Of a DNA stretch of 43,880 nt, positions 1 to 9,582 are shown piece after piece. The translations under genes and the position numbers were made by a program. Position 1 is the stretch's first letter; every line of letters begins with the position of its first letter. Source of the stretch: Boseongicola sp. (GTDB lineage Bacteria > Pseudomonadota > Alphaproteobacteria > Rhodobacterales > Rhodobacteraceae); the NCBI GenBank assembly GCA_029287375.1, contig JARFRG010000074.1, positions 1-43,880 of the forward strand, read 5' to 3'. Below the pieces are notes generated by a model. It did no database searches. It saw nothing but the letters and a program-made list of their open reading frames with translations, and had not been told where the DNA came from.

Positions 1-36
1 ATTCAGTACGATTTCGTCGTCAGCATCATCCGACAT
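1..36 (-). CDS. 5' end of an unidentified leftward gene (cut by window edge)
   Basis: Only the first 12 codons lie in the window. On the minus strand an ATG at 36 opens a frame reading MSDDADDEIVLN with no stop before the edge, and GAGGAG stands about 8 bases before it, a strong ribosome binding site. The acidic start is not enough to name the protein. It is divergent from the radical SAM gene at 477. Confidence 0.5.
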   Translation of the reverse strand, partial: MSDDADDEIVLN

Positions 37-476
37 TCCCGCGTCTCCTCGACTGCTCAAGTCAGACTTAAGCGGATAAGATAAAACAATAAACGCCGGA
101 TTACGACGAAAAGTTATGCGACCGCGACTTTGCGTCGTCTCGCGACACCTCTAAGCGGGCTAGAACCCCTCAGGGGATGGATGGGTCGACCAAAAGTGGA
201 GGTGGCGCAATCAGCCTTGGGATCGCCGCGAGAAAGCGCTTCGTGAAGCGCTGCGTCGCGCGATGCTCTTCAAAGACCCCGGAAGTGGTCCGATCGTCTT
301 TTGGATCACTCTCAATTTCCGAAACAGATGAAAAAACATCGAGACCGGGTTTCGCTTTGCGCGGTGATGCCATCACGCATTTCGACTGTGCCGTTTCGAT
401 CGAGAGAGAACGGATAGGTTGTGGGAACCACTGGATTTCGGTTGAATAAGTTCATGCTTTGTTCTTTACTATAGGC
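37..476. other. 440-bp divergent intergenic region, no convincing gene
   Basis: This lies between the leftward partial gene and the rightward radical SAM gene, so it should hold both promoters. It contains an inverted repeat of two 8-base arms, AGCGCTTC (235-242) and GAAGCGCT (245-252), separated by two bases and without a T-run. A 90-codon frame at 177-449 has no recognisable domain, no good ribosome binding site and unremarkable composition, so I do not call it. No clear promoter could be assigned by eye. Confidence 0.4.
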
Positions 477-1559
477 ATGCCCAGAAACATGCACTCAGCG
501 GATCCATCTGCCCGCGGTCGCGCCGCCAGATCAAATCGTCCCGGGCGGTTCGAACAATTCGATCGCGATACAGTAGACGATGGCTGGGATATGAAAGACG
601 AGCAGTCGACAATTCGCACCGAGGTTAGCATAGAGCGTCCGCGGAAAATCATCACACGCAATACCTCGCCTGATATCCCGTTTGATCGCTCAATAAATCC
701 CTATCGTGGTTGCGAACATGGCTGCGTGTATTGCTTTGCGCGTCCAACGCACGCCTATCTCGGCATGTCTCCGGGTCTCGATTTCGAAACCCGGCTGATT
801 GCGCGGCCCGACGCGCCCAATCTTCTGGCGCGCGAGTTGAGTTCAAAATCATACCAACCAAATGTCATCGCCATCGGAACCAACACTGATCCCTACCAAC
901 CGATTGAGAAAACGCACCGGATCATGCGCCGTTGCCTCGAGGTCCTTCGGGACTTCAACCACCCCGTTGCTATCGTCACGAAAGGCACGTTGATCGAGCG
1001 GGATCTGGATATTCTGGGGGAAATGGGGCGACAAGGTTTGGTGCGTGTCGGCATCAGTGTCACCACGTTGGATCCAAAGACTTCCCGCGCAATGGAGCCG
1101 CGCGTCCCTCATCCGGCGCGTCGTCTTCAAACGGTACGGCGACTGTCGGACGCAGGCTGCCCCGTGCGGATTATGTGTTCTCCGGTCGTTCCGGGCCTGA
1201 CAGATCACGAACTTGAAGCGATCCTCGAAGCCGGCGCTGAGGCCGGAGCAATATCCGCAAACTGGATCATGTTGCGCCTGCCGCGCGAAGTTGCCCCATT
1301 GTTCAAAGAATGGTTGGAGGCCGAATTTCCGACCCGCGCTGCCAAAGTCATGGCACGGGTGCGAGAGGTCCACGGTGGTCAGGAATACGATGCAGAATGG
1401 GGCAAGCGCATGACCGGTGAAGGCACCTATGCGCAATTGATTTCGCACAGATTTGCGCTTCAGTCCAAACGGTTAGGTCTCAAAGCTCAACCGCCACCAT
1501 TGCGGTGCGATCTCTTTCGACCACCGGCTCGATCAGGGGATCAACTGTCGTTATTTTGA
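477..1559 (+). CDS. PA0069-family radical SAM protein
   Basis: This predicted radical S-adenosylmethionine enzyme has about 360 residues. The iron-sulfur motif CEHGCVYC places the three cluster cysteines at residues 79, 83 and 86, after the family-typical lead NPYRGCEHGC. The N-terminus GRAARSNRPGRFE and the DDGWD stretch also match the PA0069 subgroup. The reaction of this subgroup is not known to me; the fold generates a 5'-deoxyadenosyl radical in the cytoplasm. The start is uncertain: ATG 477 and ATG 489 are both possible, neither with a good ribosome binding site, and a TTG further upstream is less likely. In many Rhodobacterales murC lies just before the DUF2484/murB genes; here this gene takes that place. 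Confidence 0.9.
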   Translation: MPRNMHSADPSARGRAARSNRPGRFEQFDRDTVDDGWDMKDEQSTIRTEVSIERPRKIITRNTSPDIPFDRSINPYRGCEHGCVYCFARPTHAYLGMSPGLDFETRLIARPDAPNLLARELSSKSYQPNVIAIGTNTDPYQPIEKTHRIMRRCLEVLRDFNHPVAIVTKGTLIERDLDILGEMGRQGLVRVGISVTTLDPKTSRAMEPRVPHPARRLQTVRRLSDAGCPVRIMCSPVVPGLTDHELEAILEAGAEAGAISANWIMLRLPREVAPLFKEWLEAEFPTRAAKVMARVREVHGGQEYDAEWGKRMTGEGTYAQLISHRFALQSKRLGLKAQPPPLRCDLFRPPARSGDQLSLF

Positions 1560-1631
1560 GGTCCGATCCTTAAAATCCCGTCATAGGCTTGCCGTATTTC
1601 CCTAGTATTCCGGGGCAAAGGAGATGCCGCA

Positions 1632-1883
1632 ATGAGCCTGCCGTTAATATTGGGTTGTGTCTGGATTTTTGGTGCTTCGGTGGTCGCGACCCTGCCGATG
1701 CGCCTGCAATTTCCACCGGGGATTGTCTTGTTGATTGCCGCCCCGATCCTCATCGGCTGGACCGCGATGGAACACGGCATCTGGATCGGGTTCTTCGGTC
1801 TGTTTGCCTTTGTATCCATGTTTCGCCGTCCACTTGGCCACCTATTCAAGAAAATTTTTACACCAAAGGAAGCCGCCCAATGA
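1632..1883 (+). CDS. DUF2484 family small membrane protein (first copy)
   Basis: An 83-residue hydrophobic protein with about three membrane segments (near residues 3-20, 27-43 and 47-64) and a basic C-terminal tail. It matches the DUF2484 pattern of alphaproteobacterial proteins encoded beside murB; the function is unknown. AAGGAG lies 7-8 bases before the ATG. Its stop overlaps the start of the next DUF2484 gene in ATGA, so the two are translationally coupled. Both copies share a Cys-x-Trp near residue 10, an Ala-Pro in the second segment, and a Glu-x-Gly-Ile-x-Ile-Gly stretch, so they look like tandem paralogues. Confidence 0.8.
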   Translation: MSLPLILGCVWIFGASVVATLPMRLQFPPGIVLLIAAPILIGWTAMEHGIWIGFFGLFAFVSMFRRPLGHLFKKIFTPKEAAQ

Positions 1884-2140
1884 CGCAATCTCTTATGCTC
1901 GCCTGTCTTTGGTGCGTCCTGGCAAACGTCATCGCGATGTTTCCGTCCAAGAAAAAACATTGGCCCGCAGCCTATGTTTTGATGACGGCAGGTGCGCCGC
2001 TTCTCGCATATGTTTTTTGGGAAAATGGTATCGTCATAGGTGTCTTGGTCTTAATGGCAGCGATTTCGATCCTACGCTGGCCGGCATTGTATCTTCTCAA
2101 CTGGTTGCGTCGCCAAACCGGCGCGCGCGCCGCAGATTGA
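1880..2140 (+). CDS. DUF2484 family small membrane protein (second copy)
   Basis: An 86-residue paralogue of the preceding gene with the same three-segment hydrophobic layout and a basic, arginine-rich C-terminus. The start ATG overlaps the upstream stop in ATGA. It ends 56 bases before murB. Position and fixed association with mur genes suggest a role near cell-wall synthesis, but that is inference from neighbours only. A heteromer of the two small proteins is conceivable because they are coupled and unequal in sequence. Confidence 0.8.
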   Translation: MTQSLMLACLWCVLANVIAMFPSKKKHWPAAYVLMTAGAPLLAYVFWENGIVIGVLVLMAAISILRWPALYLLNWLRRQTGARAAD

Positions 2141-2196
2141 CCCGCCCGACCTCAAGGGGCTAGTCGCGCGACGCTCGGAATGCTAGCTCCGCGATT

Positions 2197-3159
2197 ATGA
2201 GCGCGATCAAAGATATTCCGGTCCAGGGGCGTCTGACGCCTGACTATGATCTGTCCTCCCTTACGTGGTTGCGCGTGGGTGGCACGGCGGATTGGTTGTT
2301 TCTGCCATCTGACGAGGCAGACCTCGCGACCTTCCTCAAGTCTGTTCCGAACACTGTGCCAATCTTCCCAATGGGTGTCGGCTCGAACCTGATCGTGCGT
2401 GACGGTGGCGTGCGCGCCGTTGTGATCCGACTTGGGCGCGCTTTTTCCGGGATCGCGATAGAAGGAAGTCGCGTTACTGTCGGCGCAGCGGCGCTTGATG
2501 CGCATGTTGCGCGCAAAGCCGCGGCGGCGGGCCTTGATCTGACGTTCTTGCGCACCATTCCCGGAGCCATTGGCGGCGCGGTGCGGATGAATGCCGGATG
2601 CTACGGCAGTTACATCGCGGACCATTTTGTCTCGGCAGAGGTCTTATTGCGCAGCGGTGACCGTGTGACCCTTCGATCAGATGATCTCAACTTTCGGTAT
2701 CGCCAATCCGACCTTCCGGCCGAGGCCGTGATTCTTTCCGCAACTTTTGAGGCACCTCAGGAAGAGCCTGAAAAGCTCGACGCGCGCATGTCCGAGCAAA
2801 TTGCCAAGCGCGACGCAAGCCAACCCACCAAGGAGCGCACGGCAGGTTCCACATTCCGCAATCCAGCGGGTTTCAGCTCAACGGGGCAGGCGGATGACAC
2901 CCACACACTCAAAGCCTGGAAGGTTATTGAAGACGCCGGATTTAGGGGCGCGGTACGCGGCGGCGCGCAAATGTCGCCCAAGCATCCAAACTTTTTGGTC
3001 AACACTGGCACCGCAACGGCTGCCGATCTTGAAAGTCTTGGCGAAGAGGTCAGACAAAGGGTGTTCGAACACTCGGGAATCAGATTAGAATGGGAAATCA
3101 TGAGGGTCGGCGAACCGGCCCCTGAGGCAGACGATCCGTCCAACCCTGGACAAGAATAA
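2197..3159 (+). CDS. murB: UDP-N-acetylmuramate dehydrogenase MurB
   Basis: MurB reduces UDP-GlcNAc-enolpyruvate to UDP-MurNAc with NADPH and FAD in the cytoplasm, the second step of muramic acid formation. The 320-residue protein has the FAD-binding [12 protein letters not shown] (residues 60-71), [14 protein letters not shown] (121-134) and the catalytic serine S218 in GSTFRNP; the terminal RLEWE carries the expected glutamate. Length is typical of the shorter (type I/IIb-like) enzymes. The start ATG has no obvious Shine-Dalgarno sequence. It opens the rightward mur-fts block, followed 44 bases later by ddl. Confidence 0.97.
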   Translation: MSAIKDIPVQGRLTPDYDLSSLTWLRVGGTADWLFLPSDEADLATFLKSVPNTVPIFPMGVGSNLIVRDGGVRAVVIRLGRAFSGIAIEGSRVTVGAAALDAHVARKAAAAGLDLTFLRTIPGAIGGAVRMNAGCYGSYIADHFVSAEVLLRSGDRVTLRSDDLNFRYRQSDLPAEAVILSATFEAPQEEPEKLDARMSEQIAKRDASQPTKERTAGSTFRNPAGFSSTGQADDTHTLKAWKVIEDAGFRGAVRGGAQMSPKHPNFLVNTGTATAADLESLGEEVRQRVFEHSGIRLEWEIMRVGEPAPEADDPSNPGQE

Positions 3160-3203
3160 ACAAACGAGACCGAAAACGGTCCGAATTTAAGTGAGAGTTG
3201 GGA

Positions 3204-4118
3204 ATGTCGAGCAGGACATCCCCCAAAGTAGTGGTTCTTCTGGGCGGACCCTCGGCCGAGCGCGAGGTGTCTTTGTCGACCGGCCAGGAATGTGCAGCCG
3301 CACTGCGGGTGAAAGGCTATGATGTGGTCGAACTGGACGCGGGGCCTGATGTGGCGGCGCGCCTTGTGGAAATTTATCCCGACGTTGTCTTCAATGCGCT
3401 CCACGGTCGCTGGGGCGAAGACGGCTGTGTGCAGGGCATCCTTGAGTGGCTGAAAATCCCCTACACACATTCGGGCGTTCTGGCCTCAGCTCTGGCAATG
3501 GACAAAGAACGCGCAAAGGCGGTGTATCGGCAAGCCGGTATTCCTGTTGTTGAAAGCCAGCTAAGCGCACGCAAGGATGTTGCGCGCGCTCATGTGATGC
3601 CGCCCCCTTATGTAATCAAGCCAAACAACGAAGGCTCGTCTGTCGGCATCTACATCGTGCCAGAAGGGGCCAATGGTCCGCCGATGATAGCCGAAAACAT
3701 GCCCGAGACCCTGATGATCGAAGCCTATGTGCCGGGCCGGGAATTGACCGTTTCTGTCATGGAAGACCGTGCATTGTGCGTCACCGAAATTGTGACAGAC
3801 GGCTGGTATGACTATCATGCGAAATACGCACCCGGCGGCTCTCGCCATATCATCCCTGCTGACATTCCCGTCGACATCACCGACGCATGCCTGCGCCATT
3901 CCGTGACTGCCCATACGGCGCTTGGCTGCAAAGGCGTGTCGCGCACAGATTTCCGATGGGATGACAGCAAAGGTCTCGATGGTCTGTTTGCACTGGAATC
4001 CAATACACAACCTGGGATGACACCCACTTCGCTGGTTCCTGAACAGGCCCAGCACTGCGGCATGTCATTTCCAGACCTGTGTGATTGGCTGGTAAAGGAC
4101 GCGTCATGCGATCGTTAA
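3204..4118 (+). CDS. ddl: D-alanine--D-alanine ligase
   Basis: This ATP-grasp ligase joins two D-alanines for the peptidoglycan stem peptide. [10 protein letters not shown] at residues 14-23 is the family N-terminal signature; [11 protein letters not shown] is the ATP-grasp loop region and [14 protein letters not shown] holds the metal-binding end. The ATG at 3204 is preferred over the TTG at 3198; a purine-rich GAGAG lies about 7 bases upstream. The gene is 304 codons and its end overlaps the ftsQ start by 13 bases. Order and overlaps indicate one transcript with ftsQ and ftsA. Confidence 0.97.
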   Translation: MSSRTSPKVVVLLGGPSAEREVSLSTGQECAAALRVKGYDVVELDAGPDVAARLVEIYPDVVFNALHGRWGEDGCVQGILEWLKIPYTHSGVLASALAMDKERAKAVYRQAGIPVVESQLSARKDVARAHVMPPPYVIKPNNEGSSVGIYIVPEGANGPPMIAENMPETLMIEAYVPGRELTVSVMEDRALCVTEIVTDGWYDYHAKYAPGGSRHIIPADIPVDITDACLRHSVTAHTALGCKGVSRTDFRWDDSKGLDGLFALESNTQPGMTPTSLVPEQAQHCGMSFPDLCDWLVKDASCDR

Positions 4119-4972
4119 GAGATCCGGCGCCATCCAGGCTGGCCTACCGCATGAACCGCTTGATGCTGACGCCGCGGTTCCGGACGTTTTTGCGGTTTGG
4201 ACTGCCCGTGTTGATCGTTGTCAGCATTGGCGCATTTTGGGCATCTGATGCCGACCGCCGCCTTGATGTCTCCGACCGCGTCGTCGAAATCAAAAGACAA
4301 ATCGAAGAACGACCTGAATTTATGGTTCACATGATGGCTGTGGATGACGTCAGTGACACTGTGGCAGCTGATATCCGCAGTATCCTGGCAATGGACTTCC
4401 CTATGTCTTCGTTCGACCTTGATCTTGATGCGATCCGGGCTGAAGTCGAAGAACTGGACGCGGTGGCAAGCGCGTCGGTGCAGATACGGGGCGGCGGTAT
4501 ACTTAGCATCAATGCCTCTGAACGCGTTCCTGCGATGGTTTGGCGCAACGCCGATGGGCTCACTCTCTTGGACCGCGATGGCCACCGTGTGTCGGCTCTG
4601 AACATGCGCACCGACCGCGCGGATTTGCCTTTGATCGTTGGGGCAGGGGCCAATGAACTGGTCCCCGAAGCGCTTGATCTGATAGGGCTCAGTGGTTCTA
4701 TTGCGCCCCGCGTGCGCGGCCTTCTGCGTGTCGGAGAACGGCGCTGGGACGTGGTTCTTGACCGGGAACAGCGCATCCAGCTTCCCGAGGCGGACCCCAT
4801 AACAGCCCTCAAAAAGGTGATCGCGCTTGACGCCGCGCAAGATCTTCTGGCGCGCGACATAGCGGCCATCGACTTTCGCAATCCGCGCCGCCCGGTGCTT
4901 CGCCTCACAAAAGGGGCGATTGACGCCATGAATGACATTGAATTGACCGAGACCAAGGACACCCTAAGATGA
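4106..4972 (+). CDS. ftsQ: cell division protein FtsQ
   Basis: FtsQ is a bitopic inner-membrane divisome protein linking early and late components. The 288-residue frame shows a basic cytoplasmic N-terminus, one membrane segment near residues 31-45, then a periplasmic POTRA-like and beta domain. ATG 4106 lies within the end of ddl; the longer frame from the TTG at 4085 is less plausible. It overlaps ftsA in ATGA (4969-4972), so translation is likely coupled. FtsQ sequences diverge strongly, so the call leans on position between ddl and ftsA as well as topology. Confidence 0.95.
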   Translation: MRSLRDPAPSRLAYRMNRLMLTPRFRTFLRFGLPVLIVVSIGAFWASDADRRLDVSDRVVEIKRQIEERPEFMVHMMAVDDVSDTVAADIRSILAMDFPMSSFDLDLDAIRAEVEELDAVASASVQIRGGGILSINASERVPAMVWRNADGLTLLDRDGHRVSALNMRTDRADLPLIVGAGANELVPEALDLIGLSGSIAPRVRGLLRVGERRWDVVLDREQRIQLPEADPITALKKVIALDAAQDLLARDIAAIDFRNPRRPVLRLTKGAIDAMNDIELTETKDTLR

Positions 4973-6303
4973 CCGATCTCTATGAGAGCCAACGCGCGAT
5001 GCGCGCCATGCGTCGGGCCGCAATGCAACGTGGTGTAATCGCACTTTTGGATGTTGGGACATCCAAAATTGCTTGCCTGATCTTGCGCTTTGACAGCGAC
5101 ACAGGCCTGCCTGAAACCGAAGGTATCGGCGCAATGGCGGGCCAGAGCCGCTTTCGCGTGATCGGCGCGGCTACAACGCGTTCGCGCGGTGTTGAGCTAG
5201 GAGAAAGCTGTGCCATTCAAGAAACCGAACGCGCCATTCGCACGGCCGTTCAGGCTGCGCAAAAAATGGCGAATGTGCGCGTCGATCATGTGATTGCCTG
5301 TTTGTCTGGGGGCCAACCAAGATCCTATGGTCTCGCGGGAACAGTACGTGTCAATTCCGAGGTCGTGAACGAGCAAGACGTCGCCTGTGCGCTCGCGTCC
5401 TGCGACGTGCCGGACTACGGCATGGATCGTGATATTCTTCATGCGCAACCCGTCAATTTCGCACTGGATCACCGCTCGGGGTTGACGGATCCGCGCGGCC
5501 AGATTGGTCAGCGTCTGGCCTGCGACATGCATATGCTCACGGTCGACACCGCAGTTATGCAAAACCTTATCTACTGTTTGAAACGCTGTGATCTCGAACT
5601 CGCAGGCCTCGCATCCTCGGCCTATGTGTCGGGCATGTCGGCCTTGGTCGAAGACGAACAAGAGCTTGGAAGTGCTTGCATCGATCTTGGTGGCGGCACC
5701 ACAGGCCTGTCGATTTTTATTAAGAAACACATGATTTACGCCGATTGCATCCGCCTTGGCGGCGAACACATAACGCAAGACATCTCTAAGGGCCTCCAGG
5801 TCTCAACATCGGTTGCAGAACGCATGAAGACCTTCCACGGTGGTGTTGTGGCCACGGGAATGGATGATCGCGAGCTGATCGAGATCGGCGGTGAAACCGG
5901 CGACTGGGAGCATGACCGACGCACTGTGACACGGGCCGAGTTGATCGGTATCATGCGTCCGCGCGTCGAGGAAATTCTGGAAGAAGTCCGCAAACGGCTG
6001 GATGCTGCTGGCTTTGAACACCTCCCGTCCCAACAGATCGTTCTTACCGGTGGGGGCAGCCAAATCCCGGGACTTGACCGGCTGGCTCCGAAAATACTGG
6101 GTCAGAGCATACGCATAGGCCGCCCGCTCAGGGTTCAGGGCTTGCCGCAAGCCGTTACAGGTGCTGCCTTTGCAAGCGCCGTGGGTCTCAGTCTGTTTGC
6201 ATCTCATCCCCAGGACGAATGGTGGGACTTTGAGGTGCCCACAGATCGCAACGCGCACCGTTCGTTCAAGCGCGCCGTGCGATGGTTCCGGGACAATTGG
6301 TGA
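4969..6303 (+). CDS. ftsA: cell division protein FtsA
   Basis: FtsA is an actin-like ATPase that anchors the Z-ring to the membrane. In its 444 residues DVGTSKIACL (from residue 28) is the first phosphate loop, IDLGGGTTGLSIF the second, and VLTGGGSQIPG the adenosine motif. The C-terminal end is basic and aromatic (FKRAVRWFRDNW), fitting the amphipathic membrane-targeting helix. An N-terminal extension of about 25 residues precedes the actin fold. It is followed by an unusually long gap before ftsZ, pointing to a separate ftsZ promoter. Confidence 0.97.
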   Translation: MTDLYESQRAMRAMRRAAMQRGVIALLDVGTSKIACLILRFDSDTGLPETEGIGAMAGQSRFRVIGAATTRSRGVELGESCAIQETERAIRTAVQAAQKMANVRVDHVIACLSGGQPRSYGLAGTVRVNSEVVNEQDVACALASCDVPDYGMDRDILHAQPVNFALDHRSGLTDPRGQIGQRLACDMHMLTVDTAVMQNLIYCLKRCDLELAGLASSAYVSGMSALVEDEQELGSACIDLGGGTTGLSIFIKKHMIYADCIRLGGEHITQDISKGLQVSTSVAERMKTFHGGVVATGMDDRELIEIGGETGDWEHDRRTVTRAELIGIMRPRVEEILEEVRKRLDAAGFEHLPSQQIVLTGGGSQIPGLDRLAPKILGQSIRIGRPLRVQGLPQAVTGAAFASAVGLSLFASHPQDEWWDFEVPTDRNAHRSFKRAVRWFRDNW

Positions 6304-6782
6304 TCCCTTCGTCTTATTTCGGTCCATTTTTCCAAATGGCGCAGGCAAGGCACGGGACTGCCCCGGAGGGCTCTGAAGCAATAAGCAATGTCCCGCTTTC
6401 GATCTGAGAAAGGCACAATTTACAGGCGACGTCCGCATCCGAATCTGTTAACTTATCCACAAGGTTCGGAAAGAACCGCAAGAGAGGCGGAGCAGGCCAC
6501 TCACTGATCGGAACACAACTTCTAGATGCGCTTACGGGCGCGGCTGTCTTCCGTGCATGTGAGCTTTAGTGCCTATGCCATTGAAATCCGCACGATCTTG
6601 CTGTTCGCCCGAGATGCTGAGTATGGCCGACAAAAAAATGCCATATTTGGTGTCTTTCGACCGCGAATCGGGGTGACCTGCCGTCACTCTCGCGGTAGTG
6701 TCCGAACACCCAACACTCGGCTATTGGCCGATATAAAGGACGTCTCGGCCCGGGGACGCGACAACAACAGGCGGATTGAGTA
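6304..6782 (+). promoter_or_regulatory. 479-bp ftsA-ftsZ intergenic regulatory region
   Basis: No credible gene lies here. The region holds a consensus DnaA box, GAATC (GANTC) sites at 6441-6445 and 6665-6669, a small inverted repeat GGTTC-GGAAA-GAACC (6463-6477) and, close to ftsZ, a TATAAA at about 6733 that could be a -10 element. CcrM methylation at GANTC and DnaA control of ftsZ are known in Caulobacter; their use here is inference. An 85-codon frame (6526-6783) ending in TAATG at the ftsZ start is arginine-rich and resembles nothing known to me. Confidence 0.55.
6453..6461 (+). promoter_or_regulatory. consensus DnaA box upstream of ftsZ
   Basis: TTATCCACA matches the strict DnaA 9-mer exactly and sits 8 bases after a GANTC site. 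Its place in a long intergenic region before ftsZ suggests DnaA-linked transcription. Caution: the same 9-mer also occurs by chance inside moaC (40092-40100). Confidence 0.5.
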
Positions 6783-8348
6783 ATGACTTTGAATTTGACG
6801 ATGCCCACCCATGAGGAACTCAAACCACGGATCACCGTCTTCGGTGTCGGGGGTGCCGGCGGTAATGCTGTCAACAACATGATAGAAAAGCTGCTTGAAG
6901 GTGTTGAATTTGTTGTTGCGAACACCGATGCGCAGGCGCTGCAGCAGTCGGTTGCTACAACCAAAGTTCAAATGGGTGTCCGGGTCACCGAAGGTCTTGG
7001 CGCCGGAGCGCGGCCCTCAGTCGGTGCCGCCGCCGCAGAAGAGACCATCGAAGAGATTGTCGACCACCTCGCAGGTGCGCACATGTGTTTCATCACAGCA
7101 GGTATGGGCGGCGGTACGGGAACCGGCGCTGCACCCATCATTGCACAGGCCGCACGCGAATTAGGTGTCCTGACCGTAGGTGTCGTCACCAAGCCCTTCC
7201 AGTTTGAGGGCGCCAAGCGGATGCGCCAGGCCGAGGAAGGCATCGAAGCGCTTCAGAAAATGGTCGATACACTGATCATTATTCCAAACCAAAACCTGTT
7301 CCGCCTCGCCAACGAACGGACAACTTTCACCGAAGCCTTCTCGATGGCAGACGATGTTCTTTATCAGGGCGTTAAAGGCGTTACAGACCTTATGGTGCGC
7401 CCCGGCCTGATCAACCTCGACTTTGCCGACGTGCGCGCTGTCATGGATGAGATGGGCAAAGCCATGATGGGGACCGGTGAAGGCGAAGGCGAAGATCGTG
7501 CCGTACAAGCCGCGGAAAAGGCCATCGCGAACCCGCTTCTCGACGAAATAAGCCTCAAAGGCGCCAAGGGTGTCTTGATCAATATCACCGGCGGCCACGA
7601 CCTCACGTTGTTCGAGCTTGACGAAGCCGCGAACCGTATCCGCGAAGAAGTCGACGCAGACGCGAACATCATTGTGGGCTCAACGCTTGATACAGCGATG
7701 GAAGGCGTCATGCGCGTCAGTGTTGTCGCAACCGGGATCGACGCGAACGCCAATACGATGGATGCCCCTATCCAACGCCGCAAGCTTTCCGAGCCGTTGG
7801 CACAGCATCCAGCAGCGCCCATCGAAGAGCATCCTGTCGCCGCTCAAGTTGTGGCACATCAGCAGGTTGAACCATCGCTGTTCGAAGACATTGCCCCCGC
7901 CGCGACGCAAGACGATTTGCCGCCCCCAGCCTACCAGCCGGCTCCGGCGGCCGTCGCGCCCGAAGAAGATGCAGTCTTCGCGCACCAGCCCGCTGCCGAC
8001 CCACAACAGGGTCGTCCGGTTCCGGGAACGCCATCAGCAGAAGCGCTTGCACGTCTTGAACGTGTGACCGGTCGTGCGCCAGGCTCGATGGCCGGACATA
8101 TCCCCGGAGAAGCGCGCGCCGTACCTGCTGCGACGTCGGCTCCGGCACCGACAGCACCTGTCGATGACCGTCCACGATTTGGCATCAACAACCTGATCAA
8201 CCGGATGTCGGGCGCACAGGGTGGTGAACGCCAGCCTCAGATGACGCGTCAGCAACCCAATATGGCCCGTCCTTCTGCACAGCCAGAAGTGTCCGAAGAA
8301 CAGGAGCGGATCGAGATCCCTGCCTTTCTGAGACGCCAGGCCAACTAA
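6783..8348 (+). CDS. ftsZ: cell division protein FtsZ
   Basis: FtsZ is the tubulin-like GTPase that forms the Z-ring. The 521-residue protein has [13 protein letters not shown] near residues 21-33, the tubulin signature [12 protein letters not shown] at 107-118, and a core ending near 320. A proline/alanine-rich linker of roughly 180 residues follows, as is common in alphaproteobacteria, and the conserved C-terminal peptide [11 protein letters not shown] closes the protein, the docking site for FtsA and other partners. AGGCGG precedes the ATG. A strong hairpin terminator begins 23 bases after the stop, so ftsZ ends a transcript. Confidence 0.98.
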   Translation: MTLNLTMPTHEELKPRITVFGVGGAGGNAVNNMIEKLLEGVEFVVANTDAQALQQSVATTKVQMGVRVTEGLGAGARPSVGAAAAEETIEEIVDHLAGAHMCFITAGMGGGTGTGAAPIIAQAARELGVLTVGVVTKPFQFEGAKRMRQAEEGIEALQKMVDTLIIIPNQNLFRLANERTTFTEAFSMADDVLYQGVKGVTDLMVRPGLINLDFADVRAVMDEMGKAMMGTGEGEGEDRAVQAAEKAIANPLLDEISLKGAKGVLINITGGHDLTLFELDEAANRIREEVDADANIIVGSTLDTAMEGVMRVSVVATGIDANANTMDAPIQRRKLSEPLAQHPAAPIEEHPVAAQVVAHQQVEPSLFEDIAPAATQDDLPPPAYQPAPAAVAPEEDAVFAHQPAADPQQGRPVPGTPSAEALARLERVTGRAPGSMAGHIPGEARAVPAATSAPAPTAPVDDRPRFGINNLINRMSGAQGGERQPQMTRQQPNMARPSAQPEVSEEQERIEIPAFLRRQAN

Positions 8349-8371
8349 CGCCACGTCACGAAATGACACAT

Positions 8372-8398
8372 AAAGGGCCGGCGCAAGCTGGCCTTTTT
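8372..8398 (+). terminator. intrinsic terminator of ftsZ
   Basis: Arm AAAGGGCCGGC (8372-8382), a GCAA loop of the GNRA type, and arm GCTGGCCTTT pair over 11 positions with two G-U pairs, followed by a short T-run. It separates ftsZ from lpxC. Confidence 0.85.
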
Positions 8399-8572
8399 CG
8401 TTTGTATTTGAGCCACTTAGCGGTACTGAATGTCCCCTTGGGCAGCAAATCGCCGAATTGTAACGGGGATGTTTCAGACTGTTGCAATGATTGTGTTGAG
8501 GTAACACCGGCCCCCGCCTAGCTAAGTGTTGTCGGATTGTGAGGCAGTGTCCGACCAACAAACAGGTACGTC

Positions 8573-9496
8573 GTGCAAACAACTCTTAAATCATCTGTGA
8601 CCTTCACAGGGTCTGGCCTGCATACTGGACGCATTGTCCGTATGACGATCCAGCCTGCGTCTGCGGAATACGGCATATGGTTCCACCGGACCGACGTTGA
8701 AGATAGCGATGCGTTGATCCCGGCGCGCTGGAATGCCGTGAATGACACCCAGCTCTGCACCCGTATTGCGAACAGCGACGGTGTCAGTGTTTCGACCATC
8801 GAACATGTGATGGCAGCCCTTGCGGGATGCGGTGTCCACAACGCGCTGATCGAAATTGACGGCCCAGAAGTGCCTTTGATGGACGGTTCCTCGGCCCAGT
8901 TCGTAACCGGCATTCTTGCCCGCGGCCTTGTCCAGTTGGACGCGCCTGTGCGCATCATTGAAATTCTCAAACCTGTCTCGGTCTCACGCGGCGATGCGAC
9001 AGCAACGCTTGAACCAAGTGACCGCTTCACCATCGATTTTGAGATCGATTTTGTCGATCAGGCGATTGGTCATCAGGAAAAATCGCTGGATATGGCCAAC
9101 GGCGCTTTTGTCCACGAGTTGTGCGACAGTCGCACGTTTTGTCGCAAGGCCGATATTGACGACATGCGCGCGCGCGGTCTGATCATCGGCGGTGATATGA
9201 CGTCGGCAGTTGTGGTCGACGGCGACGCGATTGTTACGCCTGGCGGTATGCGCCACCGGGACGAGCCTGTGCGCCACAAGATGCTTGATGCGTTAGGCGA
9301 CCTCGCCCTTGCAGGTGGTCCGATTATGGGCCGCTACACCGGCGAAAGGGCGGGTCACGCGATGACCAATCTTCTTTTGCATGCTCTGTTTGCAGACCCA
9401 TCGGCCTACAGACTTGTTGAATGTGATCCCGCGCGTGTTTCGCAACTCCCCGGTTCGGGTCTAAGCGATGCCGACTATTCGCTGATTGCGGCCTAA
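8573..9496 (+). CDS. lpxC: UDP-3-O-acyl-N-acetylglucosamine deacetylase LpxC
   Basis: LpxC is the zinc amidase of the committed step of lipid A synthesis, acting in the cytoplasm. The 307-residue protein starts at GTG (AACAGG lies upstream). Zinc ligands are visible as H78 in TIEHVMAAL and as His and Asp in HKMLDALGDLAL near residue 240; the GPEVPLMDGSS loop is also present. It stands alone between the ftsZ terminator and bamD, 224 bases after ftsZ, so it should have its own promoter. The order ftsZ-lpxC-bamD-recN is standard for the group. Confidence 0.97.
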   Translation: MQTTLKSSVTFTGSGLHTGRIVRMTIQPASAEYGIWFHRTDVEDSDALIPARWNAVNDTQLCTRIANSDGVSVSTIEHVMAALAGCGVHNALIEIDGPEVPLMDGSSAQFVTGILARGLVQLDAPVRIIEILKPVSVSRGDATATLEPSDRFTIDFEIDFVDQAIGHQEKSLDMANGAFVHELCDSRTFCRKADIDDMRARGLIIGGDMTSAVVVDGDAIVTPGGMRHRDEPVRHKMLDALGDLALAGGPIMGRYTGERAGHAMTNLLLHALFADPSAYRLVECDPARVSQLPGSGLSDADYSLIAA

Positions 9497-9582
9497 CGCG
9501 CCAACAACCGCCCAAAGACCATTTTGCCCCGGATTTTTCTGTGCTACGAACTCTTTACGTTCGAAGTAGAAAGAGAGTTTTG

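Noticed and set aside
177-449. 90-codon frame in the first intergenic region
   Set aside because: No ribosome binding site, no domain, and chance-like composition; it fits random sequence between divergent genes.
6526-6783. 85-codon frame ending in TAATG at the ftsZ start
   Set aside because: Although the stop/start overlap looks like coupling, the sequence is arginine-rich, has no recognisable domain or ribosome binding site, and lies across GANTC and promoter-like elements.
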